NCBI GenBank assembly: GCA_030654695.1
Contig: JAURWY010000002.1
Span: 1 to 55,649 of the forward strand
Length of the DNA stretch: 55,649 bases
Direction: 5' to 3'
Source of the DNA: Polaromonas sp.
GTDB lineage: Bacteria > Pseudomonadota > Gammaproteobacteria > Burkholderiales > Burkholderiaceae_C
Shown: one piece after another, positions 9,334 to 18,877 of the stretch
Layout of the letters: the number at the start of each line of letters is the position of its first letter
How positions within the stretch are numbered: position 1 is the first letter of the stretch
Notes under the pieces: generated by a model
What the model saw: only the letters and a program-made list of their open reading frames with translations
Databases searched by the model: none
Told to the model about the DNA's origin: nothing
Position numbers and translations under genes: made by a program

Positions 9334-9693
9334 ATGAAACCCGCCATCATCTTGTTTGCCCACGGCTCCAGAGACCCGCTGTGGAGGCTGCCGATCGAGG
9401 CCGTTGCCGCTGAAATTCAGTCGCGCGATCAAAGCGTGCAGGTCAGTTGCGCCTACCTCGAGCTCTGTTTGCCAAGTTTGCCGCAGGCCGCCGCTGAATT
9501 TATCGCCGCTGGCGTGCTGCACATCCGTATTTTTCCGCTTTTTCTCGGTGTCGGCAAACACGCACGCGAAGACCTGCCGCTGATCATTGAAGAGATCCGC
9601 AGCGCGCACCCTGACCTGCTGCTTGAGCTGCTGCCCACGGCAGGCGAGTCACCTCAACTGACGGCACTGATGGCGGATATCGCCTTGGCTTGA
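9334..9693 (+). CDS. CbiX/SirB-type chelatase domain protein
   Basis: The 119-residue protein is a single CbiX domain. The metal-binding histidines are visible as H10 in LFAHGSRDP and H76 in GKHAREDLP. Family members insert cobalt, iron or nickel into sirohydrochlorin; short single-domain forms act as homodimers. It sits between lptG and the CysB-type regulator. Because sulfite reductase (encoded at 24493) needs siroheme, a ferrochelatase role for siroheme is a reasonable inference, but the metal cannot be told from sequence. Confidence 0.85.
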   Translation: MKPAIILFAHGSRDPLWRLPIEAVAAEIQSRDQSVQVSCAYLELCLPSLPQAAAEFIAAGVLHIRIFPLFLGVGKHAREDLPLIIEEIRSAHPDLLLELLPTAGESPQLTALMADIALA

Positions 9694-9762
9694 ACGACAT
9701 ATCAACGGACTTCTTTAGCGCCAAAATGGCATAATGAAACCCCTGATCAGCCTGTATTTGAT

Positions 9763-10707
9763 ATGAATCTCCACCAGTTTCGCTTCGTCCAAGAGGCCGT
9801 GCGCCGCAACCTGAATTTGACCGAGACAGCGCGCGCCCTGCACACCTCGCAACCGGGCGTGTCCAAAGCCATCATTGAGCTGGAAGAGGAATTGGGCGTG
9901 GAGATTTTTGCCCGTCACGGCAAGCGCCTGAAACGCGTGACGGAGCCAGGCCAGCACGTGCTGAAAAGCATTGAACTCATCATGCGTGAGGTCGGTAATC
10001 TGAAACGTATCGGCGAGCAGTTTTCAGCCCAAGACAGCGGCACGCTGTCGATTGCCACCACCCACACGCAAGCCCGTTATGTGTTGCCGCAGCCCGTCGC
10101 TCGGCTGCGAGAAGCCTTCCCCAAGGTCAACGTCAGCCTACACCAAGGCTCGCCCGACCAAGTCGCCCGCATGCTGATCGACGAGGTGGCAGAAATTGGC
10201 ATTGCGACCGAGTCGCTTGACCATTACGATGAGTTGATCACCCTCCCCTGCTACGAGTGGCAGCACATGCTGGTGATGCCAACGGACCACCCGCTAGCCC
10301 GACAAAGTAACATCACGCTGGAGGAGCTGGCCGAGCAACCACTGATCACCTACCACCCGTCGTTCACCGGTCGCACCAAGATCGACGAAGCCTTTGCCGC
10401 CAAGCGCTTGCACCCCCGCATTGCGCTGGAAGCGATTGACTCCGACGTCATCAAAACCTATGTGAGGCTCGGCTTGGGCGTTGGTATCGTGGCGGAAATG
10501 GCGCTGAAAGACGATGGCACCAACTCGGACCTGATCTCGCTGCCAGCAGGCCAACTCTTTGGTGTCAACGTGGCGCGTGTGGCCTTCAAACGCAGCGCCT
10601 ACCTGCGCAATTTTGTTTACAAGTTTGCAGAACTGGTGAGCGACAAGCTGACCCGTGAGCAGATCGCCAAGGCCATGTCTGGCCGCCTCAATGACTACGA
10701 AGTTTGA
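9763..10707 (+). CDS. CysB-family LysR-type transcriptional regulator
   Basis: A 314-residue LysR-type regulator of the CysB/Cbl branch. The winged helix-turn-helix spans about residues 18-40 (NLTETARALHTSQPGVSKAI), and the C-terminal periplasmic-binding-like domain contains the CysB-typical TTHTQARYVLP, TESLDHYDELITLPCYEW and DSDVIKTYV stretches that form the effector site. CysB activates sulfate-assimilation genes and senses O-acetylserine/N-acetylserine. The likely regulon is the cys cluster at 23656-29785. A possible -10 hexamer CATAAT lies at 9730-9735. CysB and Cbl cannot be told apart here. Confidence 0.88.
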   Translation: MNLHQFRFVQEAVRRNLNLTETARALHTSQPGVSKAIIELEEELGVEIFARHGKRLKRVTEPGQHVLKSIELIMREVGNLKRIGEQFSAQDSGTLSIATTHTQARYVLPQPVARLREAFPKVNVSLHQGSPDQVARMLIDEVAEIGIATESLDHYDELITLPCYEWQHMLVMPTDHPLARQSNITLEELAEQPLITYHPSFTGRTKIDEAFAAKRLHPRIALEAIDSDVIKTYVRLGLGVGIVAEMALKDDGTNSDLISLPAGQLFGVNVARVAFKRSAYLRNFVYKFAELVSDKLTREQIAKAMSGRLNDYEV

Positions 10708-10711
10708 ACCT

Positions 10712-11905
10712 ATGAACTCACATACAACGCCAGCCGCCGTGCGCGAGCACACCCCGACTTTAACCAGCCGCCTGCCCAACGTCGGCACCACTATTTTCAC
10801 CGTCATGTCGGCGCTGGCCACCGAAAAAAACGCGGTCAATTTAGGCCAGGGCTTTCCTGATTTTGAGTGCGATCCAGCCTTGGTTAACGCGGTCACAGAA
10901 GCGATGCAGCGCGGCCTGAACCAGTACCCGCCGATGACCGGTGTGCCGGTGCTGCGCGACGCCATCGCGGCCAAAATTCAAACTCTTTACGGCCGCAGCT
11001 ACAACCCCAACACCGAGATCACGGTCACAGCCGGTGCCACGCAAGCCATCATCACTATCATCTTGGCCATCGTGCACCCGGGCGACGAAGTCATCGTGCT
11101 GGAGCCTTGCTACGACAGCTATGTGCCGAACATCGAATTGGCCGGTGGCCAAGTGGTGCGGGTGCCACTGACACCCGGGACTTTCCGCCCAGATTTCGAC
11201 AAAATTGCCGCTGCTATCAGCCCTAAAACGCGCGCCATCATCATCAATTCACCGCACAACCCGAGTGCAACGGTATGGACTGAAGCGGAGATGCTGAAGC
11301 TGCAAGCCTTGCTGGCGCCGACAGAGATCTTGCTCATCAGCGATGAGGTCTATGAGCACATGGTGTTTGACGCCGCAGTCGGCGCGCAACACCACAGCGC
11401 TGCGAGTTTTCCGGGTTTGGCGGCCCGGACCTTCATTGTCAGCAGCTTTGGCAAAACCTACCATGTCACCGGCTGGAAGGTCGGCTATGTCGCGGCACCT
11501 GCAGCGCTGTCAGCAGAGTTCCGCAAAGTCCATCAGTTCAACGTCTTCACCGTCAACACGCCGGTGCAATACGCCTTGGCCAGCTACATGGACAAGCCCG
11601 CCGCTTACCTCGAACTACCGGCGTTTTACCAACGCAAACGCGACCTGTTTCAAGCCGGCTTAGCAGCCACGCGCTTCAAGCTCTTGCCGAGCGAAGGCAC
11701 CTATTTTCAGTGCGTCGATATTTCGGACGTCAGCGACTTGGGCGAGGCTGACTTTTGCAAATGGCTAACCACCGAGATTGGCGTTGCCGCCATTCCGCTG
11801 TCCGCCTTCTACAGCAACGGCTTTGACCAACGCGTGGTGCGTTTTTGCTTCGCCAAGAAAGACGACACGCTAAAAGCTGCGTTGGAGCGACTCGCCAAGC
11901 TTTGA
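10712..11905 (+). CDS. PLP-dependent aminotransferase, methionine/kynurenine aminotransferase-like (YbdL-type)
   Basis: A 397-residue fold-type I aminotransferase. Visible landmarks are the substrate-loop NLGQGFPDFE, the NSPHNPSA motif at about 179-186, D211 and Y214 of the PLP site, and the Schiff-base lysine K248 in SSFGKTYHVTGWK. The sequence resembles YbdL/KYAT-type enzymes, which transaminate Met, Phe, kynurenine or glutamine against 2-oxo acids. The chosen ATG (10712) lies four bases after the regulator's stop, so the two genes are probably cotranscribed. The exact donor is inference; methionine would fit the sulfur theme. Confidence 0.85.
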   Translation: MNSHTTPAAVREHTPTLTSRLPNVGTTIFTVMSALATEKNAVNLGQGFPDFECDPALVNAVTEAMQRGLNQYPPMTGVPVLRDAIAAKIQTLYGRSYNPNTEITVTAGATQAIITIILAIVHPGDEVIVLEPCYDSYVPNIELAGGQVVRVPLTPGTFRPDFDKIAAAISPKTRAIIINSPHNPSATVWTEAEMLKLQALLAPTEILLISDEVYEHMVFDAAVGAQHHSAASFPGLAARTFIVSSFGKTYHVTGWKVGYVAAPAALSAEFRKVHQFNVFTVNTPVQYALASYMDKPAAYLELPAFYQRKRDLFQAGLAATRFKLLPSEGTYFQCVDISDVSDLGEADFCKWLTTEIGVAAIPLSAFYSNGFDQRVVRFCFAKKDDTLKAALERLAKL

Positions 11906-11926
11906 ACGTCCGCCATTGCGATCCAA

Positions 11927-14900
11927 TCAAGAATTGATCTGACTCCAAGCTTTGTCGAGGCGCTTGACACTCACCGGCTGCGGCGTGCGCAGTTCTTGCG
12001 CGAAAAAGCTCACCCGCAACTCTTCCAGCAACCAGCGGTACTCCTGCATGCGCGCATCCACTGCGCCTTTGCGGTCCGCCACCAGCCGCCAATAACGTTG
12101 CTCTTGCAGCTTCATCTCGGCCAAGCGGGCGCTGTCGCGTGCTGGGTCGGCGCGCCATTTTTCCAGCCGCAAGGTGGTGGCTTTCAGGTAGCGCGGAAAG
12201 TGTTGCAGCTGAGCGTAAGGCGTCGTCATCAAAAACCGTTTGGGCACCAAGCGCTGCAACTGCTGCGCCGCATCTGCCGACGCTTCCGCCGCGTTTTTAG
12301 TGTCTTTGATCTTGCGCTGGGCGGCGGCGAATTCAACCAAGATACCGGCAGCCAAACGCGCCACTTCACTGGCGATCAAGGTCAGCCGGCCACGCCCGTC
12401 GTCGACCCGCTTTTTGAACTCGGCCTCGCCTGTCGGCAAGGGCTCCACCAGAAAAGCCCGGTCTAACGCCACGTCGATGATCTGCGTGCGCAACTCTTCA
12501 AGCGTACCGCCGCCAGAGTTGTCTGCTGCGCGGCCGACCAGCATGTAAGCCGTGGCTGTTTTTTGCAGATCGGGCAAATTCTTTTCTAAGTATTTCAGCG
12601 CGTCTTTGATTTGCAATGAAAACAAGCGACGCAGCCCGGCGCGGTGTTTGGCTGCTGCCATGCCGGGCTCGTCAAAAACCTCAATCGTCACCGCGTCACC
12701 CAAGTCGATCAGCGCCGGAAAGCCAATGAGGGTTTGTGATCCCTTGCGAATTTCCATCAGCTCGGGCAGCTCGCCAAAGCTCCAAGTGGTGTAACGGTCT
12801 GGACTTTTGGGCACCGCAGCTGGTGCGGCTTTGACAGCAGTCGGATGGGCGCCGCGTGCCTTGCTGACCGAATCTGAAGTCGCCGCATTCGGTTCGGCAA
12901 CAGGCGCCGCCACCTTGAGGTTTTTAAGCCCGGCCAGTGCCTGAAACGCACCGCGCGCCTGTGCCCCTAAGTCGCCTTTGAGTGCGCCCAGATTGCGCCC
13001 CAAGCCGAGTTGGCGACCGTGTTCGTCGACCACCCGGAAGTTCATGAACAGATGCGGCGGCAGCATGTCGAGCTTCATGTCGTTGCGCTTGATGTCCAGC
13101 GAGGTCGCATCGCGCACACACTTGAGCACTGCGTCGGTGAGCGAGCCACCGCCCCATTTGTCGGGCTGCAGCAAATCAGCCGCCATGCGAGCAGCCGTTT
13201 CGGGCAAAGGCACCAGCCGCGAACGCGGCCGCTGGTGCAGCGTTTTAATCAGCGCTTGAATCTTGTCCTTGAGCAAACCCGGCACCAGCCATTCGCAGCG
13301 CTCGTCATTCACTTGGTTCAAGGCGAACAATGGCACTTCCACCGTGACGCCGTCTTTCGCATCACCGGGTTCGTGCAAATAACTCACGCTGCAATCGACA
13401 CCACCCAGGCGCAAGGTTCTGGGAAAAGCCTGCGTGGTGATGCCCGCCGCTTCATGGCGCATGAGCTCTTCACGCGACAGCAGCAGCAGTTGCGGCTGCT
13501 TTTTGACTTCGTCTTTGTACCAGTGCTCACAACCGGCGCCGGTGCAAATATCGGTTGGCAATTGCTGGTCATAAAAAGCGTAGATCAGCTCTTCGTCAAC
13601 CAGCACGTCTTGACGACGCGCTTTGTGTTCTAGGTCTTGCACCTGGATGATGAGTTTTTGATTCGCTGCTAAAAATGGCAGCTTGGTGTCCCAGTTGCCA
13701 GCCACCAAGGCTTCACGAATGAAAATTTCACGGGCGCCCACCGGGTCGACCCGGCCGAAGTTGACGCGGCGGCCGTTGTAAATCACCAAGCCATACAGCG
13801 TGGCGCGTTCCAAGGCCGTGACCTGTGCGGCTTTCTTCTCCCAGTGCGGGTCCAGCAGCTGTTTTTTGAGCAAGTGCCCTGCGACCTGCTCAACCCATTG
13901 CGGCTCGATGTTGGCAATGCCCCGGCCAAACAGGCGCGTGGTTTCTACCAGTTCGGCGGCGACAATCCAGCGGCCTGGTTTTTTGCTCAGCTTGGCACCG
14001 GGATGGCGGTAAAAACGGATGCCGCGCGCACCCAAATAAGCTTCTTCGTCTTCGGCTTTGTAGCCCAAGTTACCGAGCAAGCCGCAGAGCATCGACAAGT
14101 GCAACTGCTCGTAGCTGGCCGGCTTGCTGTTGATCTGCCAACCCTGCTCGCCAATGACGCTGTGCAGCTGCGAGTGGATATCGCGCCATTCGCGCACGCG
14201 GCGGATGTTGACGAAGTTCTCGCGCAGCAGGTTTTCGTATTGCCGGTTCGAGAGCTTGTGTTCAGCGGCATGACCGCCGCGCGAATCACCCAGCCATTTC
14301 CACAGCTTTAAATAACCAGCGAACTCGCTCTTTTCATCGTCGAACTTGGCATGCGCTTGGTCGGCCTGCGTCTGCTTGTCCATCGGCCGGTCACGCACGT
14401 CTTGCACGCTGAGCGCGCTGGCAATGACCATCACCTCGTCGAGTGCCTGGCGGTCGCGGGCCTCCAAAATCATGCGGCCGACACGCGGGTCCAGCGGCAG
14501 TTTGGCCAGCGTGCGCCCCACCGCCGTCAGTTCGTTGTCGTCGTCGACAGCGCCCAGTTCGGCCAGCAGTTGGTAGCCGTCGGCAATGGCGCGCCCTTGC
14601 GGTGGCTCAATGAAGGCGAACGCTTCAACCGCGCCCAAGTGCAAGGCCTTCATGCGCAAAATCACAGCCGCCAGCGAGCTGCGCAAAATCTCCGGATCAG
14701 TGAAGCGCGCTCGGCCCAAAAAGTCTTGCTCGTCGTACAGACGTATGCAAATACCATCAGCCACCCGACCGCAACGGCCGGCGCGTTGATTCGCCGCCGC
14801 CTGCGAAATCGGCTCGACCATCAGCTGCTCGACCTTGTTCCTGAAGCTGTAGCGCTTGACGCGCGCCGTGCCCGCGTCGATCACATACCGAATGCCGGGT

Positions 14901-15835
14901 ACCGTCAGCGAAGTCTCGGCGACGTTGGTGGCCAACACAATACGCCTGCCGTTGTGGCCTTCAAAAATCTGGTCCTGTTCCGCTTGGCTCAGGCGCGCAA
15001 ACAACGGCAGCACTTCGGCATTGCGCAGCAGCGGCTGGTGACTCAGGTGTTTGCGCAGATGATCCGCAGCTTCCCTGATTTCGCGCTCACCGGGCAAGAA
15101 CACCAGAATGTCACCCGCGCTGTGCGGGCTGCGCCAGAGTTCATCCACACCATCGGCAATCGCGTCATTCAGGTCGTAGTCGCGCGATTCTTCGTAGGGC
15201 CGATAGCGCTGTTCCACCGGGAACATCCGGCCCGACACCATGATCACAGGCGCCGGCCCTTTGCTTGACGCAAAGTAGTCCGCGAAGCGTTGCGCATCAA
15301 TCGTCGCTGAAGTGATGATGACTTTGAGGTCTGGCCTGCGCGGCAACAGCTGGCGCAGGTAGCCCAGCAAAAAGTCGATGTTCAGACTGCGCTCATGCGC
15401 CTCGTCAATGATGATGGTGTCGTAGTTTTTGAGCAGCGGATCGGTCTGCGTCTCAGCCAACAAAATACCGTCGGTCATCAGCTTGACCGACGCGTCACGG
15501 CTCAGCCGATCCTGAAAACGCACCTTGTAGCCGACGACGTCGCCGAGCGTCGTTTTGAGTTCTTCGGCAATGCGCTTTGCCACGCTGGAGGCCGCAATGC
15601 GCCGCGGCTGGGTGTGACCGATCAACGGCCCACGACCGCCCGGGTAATTGAGCTTGCCGCGGCCCATGGCCAGGGCGATTTTGGGCAACTGTGTGGTCTT
15701 GCCCGAACCAGTTTCGCCGCAAACGATGACCACCTGATGCGCCGCAATGGCGGCGGTGATTTCGTCGCGCTTGCCCGACACGGGCAGCGATTCGGGGAAC
15801 TCAATGATCAAGGCAGGAGGTGAAATGGCAGACAA
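11927..15835 (-). CDS. hrpA: ATP-dependent RNA helicase HrpA
   Basis: This 1302-residue DEAH-box helicase matches the HrpA length (about 1300). Walker A GETGSGKTTQ is at residues 40-49, DEAH at 144-147, and the helicase C domain contains the QRAGRCGRV motif. HA2/OB domains and the long DUF3418 C-terminal region follow. HrpA is linked to mRNA processing and to rescue of collided ribosomes. The start must be TTG 15835: an in-frame TAA lies four codons upstream and no ATG occurs before Walker A. The gene is convergent with the aminotransferase gene. Confidence 0.93.
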   Translation of the reverse strand: MSAISPPALIIEFPESLPVSGKRDEITAAIAAHQVVIVCGETGSGKTTQLPKIALAMGRGKLNYPGGRGPLIGHTQPRRIAASSVAKRIAEELKTTLGDVVGYKVRFQDRLSRDASVKLMTDGILLAETQTDPLLKNYDTIIIDEAHERSLNIDFLLGYLRQLLPRRPDLKVIITSATIDAQRFADYFASSKGPAPVIMVSGRMFPVEQRYRPYEESRDYDLNDAIADGVDELWRSPHSAGDILVFLPGEREIREAADHLRKHLSHQPLLRNAEVLPLFARLSQAEQDQIFEGHNGRRIVLATNVAETSLTVPGIRYVIDAGTARVKRYSFRNKVEQLMVEPISQAAANQRAGRCGRVADGICIRLYDEQDFLGRARFTDPEILRSSLAAVILRMKALHLGAVEAFAFIEPPQGRAIADGYQLLAELGAVDDDNELTAVGRTLAKLPLDPRVGRMILEARDRQALDEVMVIASALSVQDVRDRPMDKQTQADQAHAKFDDEKSEFAGYLKLWKWLGDSRGGHAAEHKLSNRQYENLLRENFVNIRRVREWRDIHSQLHSVIGEQGWQINSKPASYEQLHLSMLCGLLGNLGYKAEDEEAYLGARGIRFYRHPGAKLSKKPGRWIVAAELVETTRLFGRGIANIEPQWVEQVAGHLLKKQLLDPHWEKKAAQVTALERATLYGLVIYNGRRVNFGRVDPVGAREIFIREALVAGNWDTKLPFLAANQKLIIQVQDLEHKARRQDVLVDEELIYAFYDQQLPTDICTGAGCEHWYKDEVKKQPQLLLLSREELMRHEAAGITTQAFPRTLRLGGVDCSVSYLHEPGDAKDGVTVEVPLFALNQVNDERCEWLVPGLLKDKIQALIKTLHQRPRSRLVPLPETAARMAADLLQPDKWGGGSLTDAVLKCVRDATSLDIKRNDMKLDMLPPHLFMNFRVVDEHGRQLGLGRNLGALKGDLGAQARGAFQALAGLKNLKVAAPVAEPNAATSDSVSKARGAHPTAVKAAPAAVPKSPDRYTTWSFGELPELMEIRKGSQTLIGFPALIDLGDAVTIEVFDEPGMAAAKHRAGLRRLFSLQIKDALKYLEKNLPDLQKTATAYMLVGRAADNSGGGTLEELRTQIIDVALDRAFLVEPLPTGEAEFKKRVDDGRGRLTLIASEVARLAAGILVEFAAAQRKIKDTKNAAEASADAAQQLQRLVPKRFLMTTPYAQLQHFPRYLKATTLRLEKWRADPARDSARLAEMKLQEQRYWRLVADRKGAVDARMQEYRWLLEELRVSFFAQELRTPQPVSVKRLDKAWSQINS

Positions 15836-15938
15836 GCGATGAACTTAGGTGAAAATCAGTGGAAAACGCGTGGGCGACTGCGCATTATCGGCTCAGTTGC
15901 CGCCTTTTAAGATCTCACTTTCATCACCAGAACAGCCC

Positions 15939-17297
15939 ATGCCTGCCGTCTTCAACTTTACCTTTGTGCCCTGGTTTCGCTCGGTCGCGCCTTACATTCA
16001 CCTGCATCGCGGCAAAACATTTGTCGTCGCCATGGCCGGAGAAGCCATCGCTGCCGGCAAGCTTGCTCACATTGCGCAAGACTTGGCGCTGATTCAAAGC
16101 ATGGGCGTGAAGATTGTGCTGGTGCATGGCTTCAGGCCGCAGGTCAATGAGCAACTGGCCGCCAAAGGTCATGCTGCGCAATACTCGCATGGCATGCGCA
16201 TCACCGACTCGGTGGCGCTGGACTGTGCCCAAGAGGCTGCCGGTCAATTGCGCTACGAAATTGAAGCCGCCTTCAGCCAAGGCTTGCCCAACACACCCAT
16301 GGCTGGTTCCACCGTACGGGTCATTTCGGGCAACTTCATCACGGCGCGGCCTGTCGGCATCGTCGATGGCATCGATTTCAAACATTCTGGTTTGGTCAGA
16401 AAAGTGGACACCGTCGGCATTCGGCAGACGCTTGAATTCGGCTCGATGGTGTTGCTGTCGCCGTTCGGTTTTTCACCTACCGGCGAAGCTTTCAACCTGA
16501 CCATGGAAGAAGTGGCCACCAGCGTGGCGATCGAGCTGAAGGCCGACAAACTGATCTTTTTAACGGAGATCCCGGGCATTCGCATTCACCCGTCCGAGCC
16601 TGAAAGCGACGACAACCCGATTGACACTGAACTGCCTTTGGCAGCAGCTAAAAAGCTGCTGGTAGATTTGCCGAACGCGCAGCAGCCAAGCGACACCGCT
16701 TTTTACCTGCAACATTGCGTCAAGGCCTGCCAGCACGGCGTAGAGCGCAGCCACATCCTGCCTTTCGCCACCGATGGTTCTTTGCTGCTTGAAATCTATG
16801 TGCATGACGGCATCGGCACCATGGTGATTGATGAAAAGTTAGAGAGCCTGCGCGAAGCCACGGTGGACGACGTCGGCGGCATTTTGCAGCTGATTGAGCC
16901 TTATGAAAAAGATGGCACGCTGGTGAAGCGGGACCGTACCGAGATTGAGCGCGATGCGGGTCAATACACCGTCATTGAGCACGACGGCGTGATCTTTGGT
17001 TGCGCCGCCCTCTATCCCTATCCGGAATCTAAAACCGGCGAAATGGCGGCCCTCACCGTGTCACCGCACACCCAAAGTCAAGGTGATGGCGAACGCATTC
17101 TCAAGCGGATCGAACAGCGTGCTCGCGCCTTGGGTCTGCAAAGCATTTTCGTGCTCACCACCCGGACCATGCACTGGTTCTTGAAACGCGGTTTTAAACC
17201 AGTAGATCTGGACTGGTTGCCAGAAGCGCGTCAGCGCAAATACAACCTCAACCGCAGCCGCAAGAGCCAAGTACTGGTGAAGATCCTCCACTCCTGA
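15939..17297 (+). CDS. argA: amino-acid N-acetyltransferase (N-acetylglutamate synthase)
   Basis: A 452-residue protein with an N-terminal amino-acid-kinase-like domain (about 1-290; LVHGFRPQVNEQL near residue 70) and a C-terminal GNAT domain. The acetyl-CoA loop of the GNAT domain is around ALTVSPHTQSQGDGERI. It acetylates glutamate to begin arginine synthesis, and the kinase-like domain normally serves arginine feedback inhibition. ATG 15939 gives the standard Burkholderiales N-terminus (PAVFNFTFVPWFRSVAPYI); the longer open frame upstream has no such similarity. The gene is divergent from hrpA. Confidence 0.93.
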   Translation: MPAVFNFTFVPWFRSVAPYIHLHRGKTFVVAMAGEAIAAGKLAHIAQDLALIQSMGVKIVLVHGFRPQVNEQLAAKGHAAQYSHGMRITDSVALDCAQEAAGQLRYEIEAAFSQGLPNTPMAGSTVRVISGNFITARPVGIVDGIDFKHSGLVRKVDTVGIRQTLEFGSMVLLSPFGFSPTGEAFNLTMEEVATSVAIELKADKLIFLTEIPGIRIHPSEPESDDNPIDTELPLAAAKKLLVDLPNAQQPSDTAFYLQHCVKACQHGVERSHILPFATDGSLLLEIYVHDGIGTMVIDEKLESLREATVDDVGGILQLIEPYEKDGTLVKRDRTEIERDAGQYTVIEHDGVIFGCAALYPYPESKTGEMAALTVSPHTQSQGDGERILKRIEQRARALGLQSIFVLTTRTMHWFLKRGFKPVDLDWLPEARQRKYNLNRSRKSQVLVKILHS

Positions 17298-17388
17298 GAG
17301 AGTCACCAGGGTGTTCTGACACGTCCTCCTACATGTTCTTGCGTCTACGCTGACGCAGACCCCGCCACGCCCCACCTAAATTGCGGGC

Positions 17389-17394
17389 AGGAGG
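17389..17394 (+). promoter_or_regulatory. strong Shine-Dalgarno site for the hydrolase operon
   Basis: AGGAGG lies 8 bases before ATG 17403 and decides this start. It is one of the few full-consensus ribosome binding sites in the window, which suggests that the three-gene operon behind it is well translated. Confidence 0.7.
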
Positions 17395-17402
17395 GGTAAA
17401 GC

Positions 17403-18176
17403 ATGGGAATGAAACTGAAGCGCGATTCTTTCGCTCATCAGCAGAGGCCGGAAGTTGTGCGCACAGAAGTTCGAATACCGTGCGGCGCTGCATGGCTCTA
17501 CGGTGACTTGGCTTTGCCAGTGGATTTTCGCAGCTTGGTTCTGTTTGCCCATGGCAGCGGCAGCGGTCGGCACAGCGCACGCAATCGGCAGGTGGCGCAA
17601 GTCTTGCAAAACGCGGGAATTGGCACATTGCTGTTTGATCTGTTGACAGCCGCTGAAGAACAAACCGATATTCACACTGGCGAACACCGCTTCAATATCG
17701 CCCTGCTGACGCAGCGGATGCAAGACGCCACGCTCTGGATCCTCGCGCAAGATCAATTCAAGGACCTGCCGATCGGCTATTTCGGTGCCAGCACTGGGAG
17801 TGCCGCTGCGTTGATTGCAGCAGCGCGTTTAGGGGAGCGTGTGGCAGCCGTGGTCTCACGGGGTGGTCGACCTGATTTGGCGGGTCCGGTGGTTTTGTCC
17901 AGTCTGATGGCACCGACCCTGCTGATTGTTGGCGGCGCAGACCATGGCGTGATCGAGCTCAACGAGGCAGCCTTCCAGCGGCTGCGATGCGAGAAGCAGC
18001 TGGCCGTGGTGCCGCAAGCGACACATCTTTTTGAAGAACCGGGTGCCTTGGAACAAGTCTCCGCGCTGGCTGCAGACTGGTTCAAACATCACCTGCACAC
18101 TGGCGACCAACCGCAAGACCGCACGGCACATGGACAGACACACAGCGCAGACAGATCAAAGGAGGCCAGAGGATGA
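17403..18176 (+). CDS. alpha/beta hydrolase, dienelactone-hydrolase-like
   Basis: A 257-residue alpha/beta hydrolase. The oxyanion-side motif is FAHGSGSGRHSARNR (from residue 48). The nucleophile is S130 in GYFGASTGS, and the acid and base are likely D180 (GGADH) and H208 (ATHLF). The stop overlaps the start of the phosphoribosyltransferase gene. Proteins of this subfamily are often encoded beside, or fused to, a phosphoribosyltransferase of the type that follows, and the pair tends to sit with erythromycin-esterase-like genes. The natural substrate is unknown. The strong ribosome binding site at 17389 supports the chosen start. Confidence 0.82.
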   Translation: MGMKLKRDSFAHQQRPEVVRTEVRIPCGAAWLYGDLALPVDFRSLVLFAHGSGSGRHSARNRQVAQVLQNAGIGTLLFDLLTAAEEQTDIHTGEHRFNIALLTQRMQDATLWILAQDQFKDLPIGYFGASTGSAAALIAAARLGERVAAVVSRGGRPDLAGPVVLSSLMAPTLLIVGGADHGVIELNEAAFQRLRCEKQLAVVPQATHLFEEPGALEQVSALAADWFKHHLHTGDQPQDRTAHGQTHSADRSKEARG

Positions 18177-18874
18177 GGGCGCGACCTTATTACAGCGACC
18201 GCCATGATGCGGGACGCCAACTAGCCGAGCAACTCGACCACTACAAAGACCTGCCCCATGTGCTGGTTCTTGCCTTGCCGCGCGGCGGTGTGGCAGTGGG
18301 TTATGAAGTGGCCCAAGCGTTGCATGCACCGCTGGATGTTTTTGTGGTCCGCAAGCTAGGCTTGCCGGGCCATGAGGAGTACGCCATGGGCGCGATTGCC
18401 AGCGGCGGCATTCGCGTGATGAACCCCTTGCCAGGCATCACCGTGCCGCCTGAAGCACTGGCTGCCGTACTGGCCAAGGAACAAACCGAGTTGATCAGAC
18501 GTGAGCAGTTGTACCGGGCGCAGCGCCCGCCCATCCATATCGCTGGGCGCACCGTGATTTTGGTTGATGACGGGTTGGCGACCGGCGCCACCATGCGCGC
18601 TGCAGCCGTGGCAGTGCGGCAGCAACACCCGTCGCGGCTGGTGGTGGCCGTGCCAGTCGGTGCCCGTGACAGTTGTCAAAGCTTGAGCGATGTGGCGGAT
18701 GAGATCGTTTGCCCAGCCATGCCAGAACCCTTTCATGCGCTCAGCCTTTGGTATGACTTCATGCCGCAGTCCAGTGACGACGAAGTCCGCACGCTGCTGC
18801 AAAAAGCTTGGCGAGAACATCTATCCAAGACTCAACCTGCCGCCACACCGGCAGCACGTTCTGCAAGGCATTGA
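18173..18874 (+). CDS. phosphoribosyltransferase family protein
   Basis: A 233-residue type I PRTase fold. The PRPP-binding signature VILVDDGLATGAT spans residues 128-140, and the pyrophosphate loop is in LALPRGGVAVGYE near residue 35. This subfamily has no known nucleobase partner and is encoded next to dienelactone-hydrolase-like and erythromycin-esterase-like proteins in many bacteria. Its ATG overlaps the hydrolase stop and its own stop lies three bases before the next start, so all three genes form one operon. Substrate unknown. Confidence 0.82.
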   Translation: MRARPYYSDRHDAGRQLAEQLDHYKDLPHVLVLALPRGGVAVGYEVAQALHAPLDVFVVRKLGLPGHEEYAMGAIASGGIRVMNPLPGITVPPEALAAVLAKEQTELIRREQLYRAQRPPIHIAGRTVILVDDGLATGATMRAAAVAVRQQHPSRLVVAVPVGARDSCQSLSDVADEIVCPAMPEPFHALSLWYDFMPQSSDDEVRTLLQKAWREHLSKTQPAATPAARSARH

Positions 18875-18877
18875 GAG

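Noticed and set aside
14351..15268. 305-codon plus-strand open frame inside hrpA
   Set aside because: It is antisense to the conserved helicase core and shows no domain.
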